From Craterostigma plantagineum (taxonomy: Eukaryota; Streptophyta; Magnoliopsida; Lamiales; Linderniaceae), in NCBI GenBank assembly GCA_027422505.1, contig JAPQWV010001407.1, positions 26,312 to 90,311 of the forward strand: a stretch of DNA of 64,000 nt, read 5' to 3'. Shown here in pieces: positions 45,620-58,169 of this stretch. The first letter of the stretch is position 1. Every line of letters starts with the position of its first letter. Position numbers and translations under genes: made by a program. Below the pieces are notes generated by a model. The model made no database searches, was not told the origin of the DNA, and was given only the letters and a program-made list of their open reading frames with translations.

Positions 45620-46873
45620 TCAACGGAATATGAAATAAATGAGACAGATTAAGATTAAGACACCTCCACCAATCATCAGCTTCATGTGAAGATTTTGCAG
45701 CCACATCTTTCTACGCAGTTGCCTTCCATGCCTTTGGAAGCTATCAGCCTGGGCACAGTTTTTTTGGCGAATGTTCGAATTATCGAAAAATGGGGCTCGA
45801 TGAGAGTGCTTATTACATACATACCTGGAATTGAAGATTTTCTGTTTTGTCAACGAGCAGTTCAATTTTCTCACCCCGATCCAGAACCTGTAGGAGAATT
45901 TTATTGATAAGAGCAAACTATGATGAGTTACTAATGTAAGCATAATAAGATATAAACTCATACAAATGGAAAGAATTCACTTTTTGTGTCACTTGGACAC
46001 CTTAGCTAAACTAACAATCAGGCGTCTCAAGCATACATACTGTTGTCAGATGGGTTATGATAAAAATGAGACTGAAAAAAAGCAGTCAATTGAGATGGCG
46101 AATGAATTTTAACAGTCAGTTCCTTTTCCCACAGATACTACGGATTCATTTGAATCAGCAGCATAAACAAGCCACAGAGATGTACCTTCTCAATGTTGTC
46201 CATCATTATCCCTTTGACCTCGGTTATTGAGCCTTGAGCTTCGACAGCTTGTTCATTTCTTCTGGATGATTCATGCAATACTGCATGTGCTCCTTAAGCT
46301 TAGGCTAGCCAACATAATCATGTTTATGAGTTGAGAAACACTTGGTATATAGAAAATGAATAATTCCTTTTAAAGGATTTACACAGACCCGAATTCTCTG
46401 TCAAGATTGTAGGCAATGCTAAATCGATCTTCAAACAAAGCGTCCTCCTCATCCTCATCATCAGCCAGAGGGTGAGGGTCGTCATTCTTAATGCTATCAC
46501 CATAAATTCTCTTGAAGTCATCTTTCACTCTCTCAAGAAATACAAACGGCACGCTTCTCCCCATCGATTCATCTGCGACAACAAGGAAAACTGCACCCAA
46601 GAGAAGAATCAAAAGCATCTCAACGAAAAATCCATGCCACAAAAGTTAAGTTCAAAGGCATATGAAGAGAAAAAGTGAAGTACCAAAGCCAGTGTCTAGC
46701 AAGAAATTGAACGTGTGGCCATCACACGAATACGTGTACTTGCTGCTGTTAGAAGGAAGCTTCTGCAAGCATTGTACAGCTATTGTGCTGAAGTTTCCAG
46801 AATATGGAGTGTGCTCGGCTAGCACGACAGTGCCTTTCGCCACAAAGCTATAAATCAACCCTTTTGGACCCAT
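45620..46873 (-). CDS. VAMP727: R-SNARE of the longin type, VAMP727
   Basis: A vesicle-associated R-SNARE for fusion at the late endosome, vacuole and plasma membrane. Exon 1 (46873-46684) encodes the longin start [20 protein letters not shown] and [18 protein letters not shown]. Exon 2 (46572-46389) has [15 protein letters not shown] followed by an acidic insertion, [19 protein letters not shown], within the longin domain. This insertion is the hallmark that separates VAMP727 from other VAMP72 members. Exon 3 (about 46308-46193) starts the SNARE helix with [18 protein letters not shown]. Exon 4 (about 45890-45826) has [20 protein letters not shown], with the zero-layer Arg. Exon 5 holds [18 protein letters not shown] and a membrane anchor ending YFIFR. 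Small indels lie near the exon 2/3 junction and in exon 3. The anchor ends directly without the usual short luminal tail. Confidence 0.9.
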
Positions 46874-46879
46874 TTTTTT

Positions 46880-47668
46880 TCAGAACCCAAAAGCTGATAA
46901 AGCTTTTCACCTGACATTAAATTGCAGATAGAAGAAGCATTAGTACCCCTACAATTTTGGCCCAAGTCTAATGCATCAGCAATAATTCAGAAACGCACAC
47001 GAGCACAAAAAAATATTACGGAAAACTATCCGCGGAGGATCCACAGTAATTGAAAAAGCAAAATCCACAATCCGAAACCAAATTCACAAAACAAGTACTT
47101 CACCATCCGAAAATTGCGAAATTGATAAAAGGAGTAGCACGCGACCTGTTAACGTTGCCGCTCAAAATTCACGAAGAAACGACAAAAATGTCTACAGAGG
47201 CATGGACGAAGGCAACGGCACATCTAGAACTTAAAAGTCGACAATACTACAGAAAGAGAACTCGCACCACAGAAATGAAAAGAAAAGAGAAACAATAAGA
47301 ATATGCAGTACTCAGAGGAACAGCAAGTTGCGCCGTAAAATCGAATCGATCTCGGGCAATGAAAGGACGGCAATCAACCAAGCAAGCTTGCTTGCCTAAG
47401 GGTGGGACGACACGAGTGTTTGTTGTACGTGGGAAATTACTGCAGATACCGACTGGCACGTGTCCAATTATCTTTTCTTGCTTTTTTTTCTTCTTATCTT
47501 CAAGTTGGGCTAAAATACTATTTTCATAAACTTCAGGCCCAATTTCAAAATAAGCCCACGGTCTATTACCACCCAATATGTAGTTCCACATCCCACCTCA
47601 CCAACGACCCGACCCGACCGACCGGCCCAATAAAATTTAAGTTGTAAATTTTTTATTTAATTACGTTT
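46880..47668. other. Intergenic, VAMP727 upstream region
   Basis: The promoter and leader of VAMP727. No ORF resembles a known protein. Confidence 0.4.
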
Positions 47669-48022
47669 CAGGTCCAAAAGCATGTTATAAGTTAAGTTTC
47701 ATGACGCTGTCGGAGTTTTTTTCGGTTAAGGACCCAATATATATGAAATTTAGAGAAAATGACCAGTGATATAACTGTATATGAACTGGTATCGGAAAAT
47801 GATTTTGGTTATTTCAGAGCAAAAAATAGTGCTGCATAACAATGAAGTGGTAATGTGAAACAAATGAAGTAGTACTACAAAATGACGAAATTGGTACTGC
47901 AGAACCATGAAGTGGTACTGCAGGTCACGAAGTGTTACTGAAAAAGAACGTATATCAGGTCCTTAACCCTAAAAATTTTCTGACATGGTCCTTGATCTAA
48001 ATGAAACTTAATTGGGGTCCTG
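47669..48022. mobile_element. MITE with about 70-bp terminal inverted repeats
   Basis: The left end (CAGGTCC...TTAAGTTTCATGACGCTGTC...GGTTAAGGACCC) pairs with the right end read in reverse (CCAGGACCCCAATTAAGTTTC...GGGTTAAGGACCTG). The middle is simple, with repeated TGGTACTGCAG/GTAGTACTACA motifs. There is no coding capacity. The family (Mutator or other) is uncertain, and no clear target duplication was seen. Confidence 0.55.
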
Positions 48023-48166
48023 GAACTCTAAAAGCCCCTAAATTTTTAAAGTGAAAGTCTTCACAGACAGAAATTGATGACGTCATAAATATGGAACAAC
48101 GGCACATGAATGACCAATCAAATCACACTTGATGATAGCGTCATAAAAAAATAATCATAGTTTCCA

Positions 48167-50496
48167 CTACTTGGCCTTGTTCTTCCCTTTGGTCGTCGTC
48201 TCCTTGGCAGGGTTGGTTTCTTGATGAAAGGAATAAAAGCTTTGCCGCCCATATAACCTCGAAGACATTCTGGGATTTCAACGCCGTCTTCTTTCTGATA
48301 GTTTTCGAGGATGCAGCAAATCGTCCTCTCAGTCGCCGTGAGCGTCGAGTTTAGCATGTGTACGTATTCCTTAGACTTTTCGTTGCTCTGCCAACGAAGT
48401 AACAAATACGAAAAAGTAACGAAAAGCGTGCCTCTATACTAAGACAAATCTGAGGTTTCTATGGTAAAGAAATATTCCCTGTAATAGAAACATAGCGAAA
48501 TACCTTCTTTTGCCCGTAACGAATTTCTAATCTCCTCGACTGATAATCCGTGCAGTCGAACAAGACACTAATTCTCTGTAGGCCTGAGATGCTGGGAACC
48601 AAGCTTCTAAGTCGTACTTCTTCGCAGCTGCATCGTTTAACGCCCCAGAGACAATTGCCACGACTCGATAGGGTAATTTCAGCTGTGTTCGCAGAAGAAA
48701 AGGGGATTTCGGAATAGGAATAATGAGGACGTGCTATGGAATGTGTAATCTTCAAGTAAAGGGGCGTAATTGTAAATAGTACCATTTGGTAGAAATCTTC
48801 AGAATTCTTAATCATCTCCTCGTGCATTTCCCACGAATCGCTACCGTTGGGGCTGGTTATGCAGAACTGTTCGACTTTTTCGAACTGATGTACGCGGAAA
48901 ATGCCCAGCGTGTCCCGGCCGTGTGAGCCAGCTTCTTTACGGAAACAAGTTGAATAACCAGCGTACCTGAAGGAAAGAAACAATGTGTCATTATACTTAG
49001 AAGAGGAGAAAAAAAATATCTCGGGCATGTTGATGTAAGAGAAGTGAGTTTGTAATTTGTATGTATGTGCCTGAGAGGCAGTTCCGAAGGGTGAATCCAA
49101 TCGTCTATGTGATATGCACAGAGAGGCTGTTCAGCTGTGGCGATCAGATACTTGTCGTCTCCCTCGCCTGTAACCTGTAAGAAAAAAGTAAGATTCGTAA
49201 GCATTTCTCAGTTGTGTTGCACAAGCTTACAGGTTTGGACAAGCAAATGTTCTTACCAATAATCTTGCATATGTATTCAAAAGAAGTGTTACCTTGTAGA
49301 GTTCTTCGTCGAATTGTGCCAACTGTGCGCATTTAGCCATTATATCCTTCCTCATGAAGAAAGGAGTTTGCAACGAAGTGAAGCCTCTCTTTTCCAAGAA
49401 ATCGGTGCCGAAGTTGATAAGAGCTGATTGAGTCGAAATCCATCTCCCTGAGATAAAAGCCTCTTCCTCCAGCCACATTCGCACCTATATAAATCGGTAC
49501 AGTATTTTATTACAAACACCAGCGCCAGAAAATGATGAATCTGATAAATAACTACCAAGTTGAATAACACAAGATAAGTAAGTGGGTACCTTTTTTCATA
49601 TCTGCAATGCCTAAAAGCTCAACGAGTTCCACGTGATTCTTCAGCTTCGGCCCGCTTGTTAATTCCCCCCATGTACGAATTACCGCATTGTTTGCCTAAG
49701 ATAAAGAGCTCCATTTTTTTTTTCTATCGGATGATAAAACAGCTTCATTAAAAAAAAAGGAAAAAGTAAAATGCACCTCATCGTTGCTGACTGGAACTGA
49801 GTCGTGCACCAGATTTCCAATCACCGATAATCGAGATTGAACTGCAGCTAAAGCTTCTTGAACCTCGGCTTCCTTCTTAACTGTCAGATCTCGGTTTTCC
49901 TCCGTAGACGAGATCATAGCACTTGCATCTTGTCCCGACTTTAAAAACAAGTAGAAAAGAATTTACAAACAGCAAGGCGAATGAAAAAGGGATAAGATGC
50001 TAAACATTTGTATGTTAATCTATCAGAAATCCAAGCAGCAACACTGGTTTAGATAATAAACAGAGTTAAATAACTCGAGATAAGAAAGATGTGCAACTAA
50101 TCGAAATACTCAACAAAAGAAGAAACAACCTTAGCCAAATTCCATAAGCATGAAAAAATAGGAATGAAAATTTCAAAAATAGAAAACGGAAACTCACAAT
50201 TTTTAGCCGCGCAATCTCTTTGCTAATCCTGTTCCGATCTGTCCTCAATCCATCAAGCTCAAATTGCCCTGCAATCAGTAGTTTTAATGTTTAACAACAG
50301 GACTGCAGAATAAGCATTACATCACGGATTATTTCACTATTAGACAAAAAGAAGAAGAACTATTACTTTGCCCCAAACTTTGTCGAGCTCAATGACCTCA
50401 TCCACGAGATCGACATTAGCAAAACGACGTCGCTGAGACTCCTGATTTTTCGGGGTTTCCACCCTTTTCCTCACGAAACAGATTAATGTCCAGCAT
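48167..50496 (-). CDS. Serine--tRNA ligase, cytosolic
   Basis: A class II aminoacyl-tRNA synthetase that charges tRNA-Ser (and tRNA-Sec where present) with serine. The start [16 protein letters not shown] is the eukaryotic cytosolic SerRS N-terminus, without a transit peptide. About nine exons are traceable: 50496 to about 50366, about 50270-50208, 49939-49778, about 49696-49590, about 49490-49290, about 49175-49073, 48966-48783, about 48690-48505 and about 48390-48167. The coiled-coil arm includes [11 protein letters not shown] and [20 protein letters not shown]. Catalytic motif 2 is [20 protein letters not shown]. Motif 3 lies in the frame with [18 protein letters not shown] and C-terminal [20 protein letters not shown]. 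The Lys-rich tail ending KGKNKAK is reached after a one-base shift. Indels near 50460, 48660 and 48210 change frame. All conserved blocks remain, so the gene is probably intact. Confidence 0.93.
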
Positions 50497-50499
50497 ATT

Positions 50500-52095
50500 C
50501 AATATCCCACCGTTTCTGCAATACAGAAAAGTTGCGTCTTATAACATACACAGCAAAATTAAGAATCATAGAGAAAGCTATTGAGAAGCGCATCAACCAC
50601 AGATTCATACATGAATTCGTGAAATGAAGTTTGGCCGATAAAAATCAAGTCAATGAACAGGAAAATAAAATAGAAGCCTATGGATCAAAATAAGGAAATG
50701 CCATACTAAAGATATGCAACTAACACAAGGTCAAGTTCGATAGGTTCAAAATTTATAATCCTAGTTCCGAGGCAAGATTGTTAGAGGTATGCCAATGATT
50801 GGCAACAGAACTCCCACAAAATCATATTCTGCACATCGGAAGCTCAATTAAACACTATATAAAAAGCTCATCGACTAAGCAGCAAGGAAAAAAAATTAGT
50901 ATTCTACATTTAATCGGAACAATAAAAGATGATCAACGAAAACAACCCATAAAAATCGAGGAGGTAAAAATGGAAAGTAAACAAAATTGAAAAATACAGA
51001 CAAAGAGAATGAACCCACTCCACGCAAGGAATTGTAGATAGGTGCTGTCAGCAAAAGAACTCACGAAAAGCTCAAATTCGGTGCATAAACCCTAGCAAAG
51101 TTATTTGATTGAACACACGATAAATCCAAAATCTGGGCTTTAATTGGGCTTAACTGTGAACTGATGGGCCAAATTGTAACAATTGCTTGTAATGGTGTAT
51201 CTACTAACTACTCCTTCGAAGTTCGAACTTCGAAGCTTGTCTTAACCATTTTTCATCTCTCATCATCTCCAATTTTAATTACAATAATGTCGATTGATAG
51301 ATGATTAATTAGCATTAAAGTCAACTTAGCATGTGCACTATATTATTGTTACCAAGATATGTCTTGAACCAAATCATGACTTTTAGGTTTGATGGGAGAC
51401 AAAAACAGTTCACTAAAACAATTTATTTTTTTCCACATTTCATATCCTATATACACAAACAAATCGACATGGAATCTCAAGATTCCAACATGATAGATAA
51501 TCTTCAACCGCACGAGCACGCACAGGTTAATTAATAATGTGAACTACAATGTTTCAAATTATATTAATTCCCAATCAACTTAATTATTGATCTTTATGTA
51601 TTTGCCAAGCAGCAGACATTTTCAATTATTGCCAACCACGAAGTGTGCCCTAACATAATGATCAAATATTAGACAAATGAGGTAGACTTTTATGGAAAAG
51701 CATGCAAGTACGTATTTATATATTGCTTGTCCTCTCTTACAATACGTTGCCTTCGTTAGGTGCATGTGATTAGGTTTAATCTTCACAGCTTTGCTATTTA
51801 GGCAAGGAATATTAATACAAAAACACACATATGAACATGTATATTAGTTATACATCCATTTGTCTGAGAACCAACGACATTAAATAATTCATCTCCAATA
51901 TTAAAACCAAATTAAATAATTCAACATGATCTGTCTTCTTCATTATTCATGCACCATTTTCCTCCACCTTCTCACCGATTACTCTCATTATTACAGATCT
52001 ATCAATATATAAACACCAAAGATTCCATGTGTAACTCTATCCATCAAACTGACAAAGTGAAATCAGCATCAACAAATAATATATTCAAGCCAAAA
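50500..52095. other. Intergenic between SerRS and OVATE gene
   Basis: Upstream regions of the two divergent genes. A small palindrome CTTCGAAGTTCGAACTTCGA at about 51212-51233 is notable but short. No gene is seen. Confidence 0.4.
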
Positions 52096-52099
52096 AAAA

Positions 52100-52799
52100 A
52101 TGGTGAAGATGATCACTTCAATTTTCAAGAACAAAGAGGCCAATAGACAACAACATGGCAATGGCCCTCATGCAAAAAACCCTAGAACCCTTTCTTTCCG
52201 AGCAAATGCCGAAGGCAATAATTTTTTCAAGCACATCAATTCGATATCCTGGATCCAATGGAAGGCCAAGAAACCCTAGAATCATCATCCCAAATTTCCA
52301 ATTCAGAATGCATCAGTTCTTCCAATTTTCAAGAAGATGATATGGAATCGTTCGACGCCATAATTGAAGGGGTGAGATCGTCCAGGAGATTATTCTTCGA
52401 ACCAGGCGAATCGAGCAGTTCGATGCTTATGAAGAGGAGAAGAACGAAGAACATGATCATAGAGCGATGTTTCTGCCATTTAAGGAAAGCGTGGCTCTTG
52501 CATTGGAGTCGAACGATCCTTACGTAGATTTCAAGAGATCGATGAAGGAGATGATCGAAGCCCATCGATTGGAAAAGGATTGGGACTGCTTACAAGAGCT
52601 GCTAGGATGGTACTTGATGATGAATGAAAAGAAGAGCCATGGAGTTATTGTCGAGGCATTTTTCGATCTGCTTATTGAACTTGCTTGTAATTCTGACAGT
52701 GATCCTTCGAACACGACGAGGATGATGAGCTGCTCAGATTCGAGCTCAAGTTCTTCGCTGGCAGATTCTTTTATTTCTTCCCCGACGAAGACACAATGA
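52100..52799 (+). CDS. OVATE family protein (OFP13/16-like)
   Basis: A plant transcriptional repressor that interacts with KNOX/BELL homeodomain and TRM proteins and influences organ shape. The single exon starts MVKMITSIFKNKEANRQQ. The middle has CISSSNFQEDDMESFDAIIE and VRSSRRLFFEPGESSSS, typical of OFP13/OFP16. The C-terminal OVATE domain reads SVALALESNDPYVDFKRSMK, EMIEAHRLEKDWDCLQELLG, WYLMMNEKKSHGVIVEAFFD and LLIELAC, followed by a Ser-rich tail. The frame changes near 52245 and 52435; each time the next frame continues the same protein. The intronless structure is normal for the family. The frame breaks are most likely single-base errors. Confidence 0.9.
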
Positions 52800-53351
52800 T
52801 TTAGGTTGTCTTAATTGTTTCGAATAGATAGATTGTACAAACAGAAATTGAATGTCCAGGCCTAGTTTTCTAAACTTGTATATGTGTGTTCAAGCTTTGC
52901 AAAGAGATGATTTTTAAGTGAGGGCTGCGCTTAATTGGAGAAAAGCCAAGCAAATTCTTGAAAGCCTAATTTGTCAAGGATAGGCTCAAAATAAAGCCCA
53001 ACTCAACATTTTAGCCCATTAAGTCCATAATCCATACACAAACATCGAAATCAAGATCCGAACTCATATAAACATAGAAAATCAAGAAATGACAATATGA
53101 ACAACAGTGGTAATATTTTATCAGCACCAAGTACATAAAGATACAACAACGGCCTGGGATGGGGCACAACCACATAGACTCAATACGGATACCAAGCAAT
53201 ATATGTTTCGAGGATACTGTATTATACACTAACTAGCATATAACATATGTTTGAGTATTATAAGTTCGATCATTCATATACTCATCATAATATATATGTT
53301 TGAGCAAATTATATAAGGGACACTCGAGCCATTCAGATTAAGTAGTTCTGC
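52800..53351. other. Intergenic
   Basis: 3' flanks of the convergent OVATE and CYSTM genes. It is AT-rich, with no gene seen. Confidence 0.4.
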
Positions 53352-54112
53352 CTAAAAGCATTCTTCAAAGAGACAACAGCAGCAAAGTGTAGCAAAACTG
53401 CAAGGCAACAATGAATTGGATCAGACAAAAGAAACATATTAATGGACTAAAACGTGAAGATAGTTCACGGACGTCTGTCGATAGCTCGGTGCGCATAAAT
53501 TCAAGAATCGAACTAATCGAAGGCATCTAATCTCAAGAATCTTGATTAGGTTTTCACAGAGCCAACCCAAATCACTCAAGTCGGATCGGTTCGAGCACTA
53601 TCGAAGACTTCATTAGAATCAAAAGTTTTGAACTTTTAGCTACTGATCATAAACCGAAGGACTTCATCAGATGATGCGATAACACCTTGATGATGTCAAG
53701 AGAAAGGGACCCAGAGCTTTATGCACATACCAGGTGTTGAGAAACGAAGAGCACCCAGAGCCGCCGTAGTAACCCCCGGGGTAGTGATGGTGATTGACGT
53801 GGTACGGCGGCGGCGGAGGCAGCGGAGAAAAATCATTTCTGAAGTACTTCTGGTATCCCATTCCCGGCGGATGCGGCCTGGACGGAGGAAACCCAGGCGG
53901 AGGATGCGGGGGGGCGGAGGAAGGCCCAGGCCGATGATGCGGCGGCGGAGGACCAAATCCTGAACGCCACACACACACGCAACACAGAGACAGAGAATCC
54001 CCCAAAAATTTAGATAAACCCTAATACCACCTGAATCAATCGAACTAAATAAATCGCAGAAACAGATCAAAAACTTGCCTGATGGATTATGCGACTCGTG
54101 ATGGACGTGCAT
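53352..54112 (-). CDS. CYSTM (cysteine-rich transmembrane) Pro/Gly-rich protein
   Basis: A small tail-anchored protein of the CYSTM family, whose members are linked to stress tolerance and may act by redox changes at membranes. Three exons, 54112-54079, 53959-53731 and 53397-53352, join in frame to 102 residues. The start is MHVHHESHNPSG. The middle is rich in Pro, His and Gly (FGPPPPHHRPGPSSAPPHPP, GGYYGGSGC). The C-terminal CYSTM module is FLNTCFATLCCCCLFEECF, with the consecutive cysteines and the EEC end that define the family. The last exon is only 46 bp and lies outside the long open frame, so gene finders could miss it. The first intron starts with AG/GCAAGT, a GC donor. No frame break is seen. 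Confidence 0.85.
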
Positions 54113-54119
54113 GACTGAT

Positions 54120-55450
54120 GTCGTAATCGACTTCGATTACTGATTTTCACACCCGACGACGACGAAAGGATAAAAATGATCTTCCCACTCAGTGAAGTCG
54201 TAGTTCAAGAACCACGTGGAGAACCAAGTTCGAGAAAAATAACAAAGAAGAAAAAACTAGATATTTCGAACGTATGAGGACAGATCAGCCATTCTAGATT
54301 ATGCCACGTGGCGAAGGACGTAGTCGCTAAGCGCGACTTCTTTGGTCCAATCACTAATTGACTTGGGCCTAACTTGTTGGACCTAACGAAGTATTAGAAT
54401 TCCAACGACAAATTTGGACCTTATCAACCATAATTAATAATCACCTCTGGACTTTTGTGTCCTGAAATTTCTAATGCGAGCTCTCTAATAACTAACACGA
54501 AATTGTTCCGTAATATATGGGTTTGAGTTGAGCTTAAAAATAACTAGTAAAATCGGGTTTCAATTTGTACAATCACGCATATGTAATAGTAGTTGTTTAA
54601 AAGAAAATAAATGGTTTGCGTGTGTTGTTTGAAGAAGTTGGAGAATTTTTTGTAAATCTCTTGTGAATTGTGATGTAGATATATTATATGCCTATAGTGT
54701 TCTGTGCTATTTTCTCTACTTTGAATAAAACTATCGAAATCGTTGCCTCATGCGTTACTGTCGGGTCAAAATGCAATTCTTATAACGATTCTGTTATTTT
54801 AGCCATCAATTATAAATTACGTTGCGTTTGATGTGGGTTTATTATAGCCGTCGAGGTCCTGTCATTGAATATTTTCACATACTGATCACATAAAATTCAA
54901 TGTTAATTCAAAGAACTGCTTTTCAGGCATTCAAAGTTTCTGTAGAAAAAAACACAAGTTATTTGAAATATACACATAAACATGCGTTTTTAGATCAATA
55001 ATAATACGGCAGGATCGTTTCTCACCACCGACTTGTTTGTATAGTACTCTCAACGAGCATACAGTGGCCAATATTCGATTGTGGCTAACTTTACGGCAAA
55101 ACAAAAAAAGCACATTCACCGCAGCCCTATTATTTAAATTATTTAATATAACGTAATTCTTGGTTTCACTTTCCTCATCTGCCACTAAAACACAGACGAT
55201 ATGATTGACTTTGGTTTCCCCCCTAACTCTTACCTATTTTGCCTTCTTGCTCTAATCACTATAAGCTACTGTTACCTATCGTGGTTAGTGGGAATCACTA
55301 TAATATATATACATATATATATCTACACACACATGAGCAGTCCCAAAAACAAGAAAGAGGGCTTATACTAATTTATCTGACATGGGGTTCTTCTACTCAA
55401 CTATGTCCTATTTATACAGATTTCTTACAAGCCTTATTATGGTTCCAATT
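54120..55450. other. Intergenic
   Basis: Promoter regions of the divergent CYSTM and FSP1-like genes. AT-rich, with a (TA)-rich stretch at 55302-55322. No gene is supported. Confidence 0.4.
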
Positions 55451-55456
55451 AGAACC

Positions 55457-57067
55457 ATGGATCACAAGCCGCCGATGAAGAAGGCGGGAGTAGTGGTGGT
55501 GGTCGGCGGTGGGGCCGGCGGTTCGATGCTGGCCAAGACTCTACAGCACGACTTCGACGTCGTTCTCGTCGATGCGTGAGTAACTTTATTCATCACTCTG
55601 CCCTTTCTACGCGACTTTAAGGGTTGAGTGAGATGCATAAAACGACGACTATTAATTATTACGTAGAAAGGAGTACTTCGACATTACATGGGCGAGCCTC
55701 AGGGCGAAGGTCGCGCCGGCGTTTGCGAAGAGGACGCTGATCAACCACAGGAATACCTTCCCAACGCTCGCATTATTGCGTCTACGGCTACTGACATAAC
55801 GGAGAGGGAAGTAATAACTGCTCAGGGCGATAGAGTCGAATACGATTACCTCGTGATAGCTACTGGCCATGTGAGTACGGGCGGGTACACGAAGTCCGAG
55901 AAGATCAGCTATTACCACGAAGGTTAGGGCAATATGAAATGTTGTCATCGTAAACGAACTTTTTCTGGCATGCGAAATTCGTGTGTAGAGAGTGCGACGG
56001 AAAACTCAGTCAGCGCACCAAAATGGTACTTTGCGCTGCAACCGTTGTACCTCTTACACTTTCCTTTACAACATGGAAAAATAAATGGATTTAATAATTT
56101 TTCCTTTCGTCTTCCTCACTATTTGGTAACAGAAATTGGTCTTTATTTTCAAGTGTAGAATTAAGCTAGATTTTTTCTTTATTTTCGTTTCCTATCATCT
56201 ATTTCTCCAATTAGTGAAACATGCAAAATAGTTTTTTCATTTCCTATCTGCTCACCCGCGAAAAACCGTTGTATGCAGAGCACAAGAGATAAGCTCGTCG
56301 CAGTCGATTTTGATCATAGGAGGCGGGCCCACGGGCGTCGAGCTAGCGTCGAGATAATCTTCGACTACCCAGACAAGAAGGTGGTCTTGGTACATCGAGG
56401 GCCGAGGTTGTTAGAATTCCTAGGAGAGAAGGCGGGAAAGCTAGCATTCGACTGGCTAACCTCGAACGGAGTCGAAGTCATACTAAATCAATCAATCGAC
56501 TCAAACGGCGAGACGAACAACGTTTACAATACCTCGAGCGGCGAAAAATCGAAGCCGATTGCCACTTCCTCTGCACAGGCATCCCTCTATCGTCTTCGTG
56601 GCTCGAGGGCACGATCTTGAAGGACAGTCTAGATGCCCAGGGAAGGCTTACCGTCGACTCGAATCTGAGGGTGAAGGTGCCGTAATATCTTCGCCATTGG
56701 AGACATCAACGACGTCCCTGTAAGAAAAAAAACAAATCAACATCTTTCTTTCGACGCTTTTCGTCCCACATCAACATTATTTCCTAAATTTTTTCCGGAT
56801 ATAGGAAATCAAGCAAGGGTATCTGCTCAGTTCCAAGCCTTGCTGACGGCGAAGAACTTGAAGCTTTTGATGGGCGGGAAAAGCGAGGAGGAATTGTGCG
56901 AGTACAAACCTTACGGGCCGAATGCGCTCGTCTCCCTTGGCAAAAGGGAAGGGATTGTGCAGTTACCTTTTATAACGTTCGGCGGACGACTTCCAGGAAT
57001 GCTTAAGTCGGGGGACTTGTTCGTGGGCAAGAACGAGGAAGCAACTTGGTCTGAGTTCTAAAGAATG
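55457..57067 (+). CDS. FAD/NAD(P)-dependent oxidoreductase, FSP1/AIF-homologue-like
   Basis: A pyridine nucleotide-disulphide oxidoreductase of the group annotated as ferroptosis suppressor protein 1 or apoptosis-inducing factor homologue, which reduces quinones with NAD(P)H. Exon 1 (55457-55575) starts MDHKPPMKKAG and has the FAD-binding VVVVGGGAGGSMLAKTL. Exon 2 (about 55667-55923) has EYFDITWASLRAKVAPAFAK then, after one missing G near 55752, EYLPNARIIASTATDITE and YDYLVIATGH. Exon 3 (56279-56719) has the second dinucleotide site LIIGGGPTGVELA, FDYPDKKVVLVHRGPRLLEF and GDINDVP. Exon 4 (56805-57067) has LLTAKNLKLLMGGKSEEELC, PYGPNALVSLGKREG and ends GLSSKE after another shift. An upstream in-frame ATG (55382) would add a hydrophobic leader, but the conserved start is 55457. 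Indels near 56290, 56360 and 57030 alter the frame. Confidence 0.88.
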
Positions 57068-57069
57068 AT

Positions 57070-58165
57070 CTCGATCGATCGATATGTATCCCTTCCTGAC
57101 CAAGAAATCAGTAATCATTTCACGACATGCTAATGGACTCAGATTTTAAAACCAAAGAAGCAAATAATGTCACGTAGACAGTATAATATGTGCCGTATGC
57201 GTAAGTAGGTAGATTTGAACACCGACCAAACCTAACAAACACGATCATCCTTATTCGTGCAAGTCCAATGGCTTACGTCATCTGAACGAAAAGCCTCCTA
57301 CTGAGTGTTTCACGATGAATAAACTCCTAAGGATCTATAGCTCAAACGAAGAACTGTTTCGCAGGGATAGTGCGATGATCCCGTGATTGGTTTTAGGTTA
57401 AATTACAAACTCAATAGGAGGAAAATGCTTAAATGCTTGATTTCAGTTGTCACTTAAGAGAGGATATCAGCAACCAAAACAAAGCGAACTGCCGAATAGG
57501 TTCTATCAAGTATAGAAAGTCAAAATACCAGCAAACCATTGTTCAGTTATCAAGTATAGAAGGTATCATCTCGCCTAAGCAAACTCTAAGAGCTCATTAT
57601 GTAACTTTAAGAGCAAAACATAAATACACAGACACACATATACGCATATCGATTTCACAGTTCTTCCATTTCAAAAAGTATCTCAACAGCACCTATATGT
57701 TGCCGCCAAAATATGATGACTCGAATCCAAGCAACATCGCATAATTTTTTCAATGATCATCCAATTCTTCACCAGGCCAGTAATACAGAATAAACAAGCA
57801 AAAAACAAACACGAAATACCTCTCTGTCTCTCGGTGCCTAAGAACGCCATCGATGGAAGAGGATCGAACTTATCTCGAGAACATGACATCTCTCTGAACC
57901 GTACAAAACCTCATGAAGCGAAGCCTGTAATCATCTCATTCACAAAAAAAAAAAAAAAAACGCGTTGGCGCTCTTTCATCTTTCTTCTCGATCCGTTATA
58001 CTGCAGCAATCCAAACGAATTGCATGTTGTTCATCACGATCCTTCCAATTACTGCATTGAGCTTCATCGACCGTCATCGACTGATCGTTTCAGCTCAATT
58101 GGACCACAGAAAGGCCGTGATGGATGAGATTGATGTTCAAATATCAACAAAGGCCTACGCTACAA
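57070..58165. other. Intergenic
   Basis: About 1.1 kb downstream of the FSP1-like gene. Open frames exist but are low-complexity and match nothing known. There is a poly(A) run at 57943-57960. Confidence 0.4.
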
Positions 58166-58169
58166 AGTA

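Noticed and set aside
57753..58127. 124-codon plus-strand ORF after the FSP1-like gene
   Set aside because: Contains a poly-Lys run from a poly(A) tract, resembles no protein and has no coding-like conservation.
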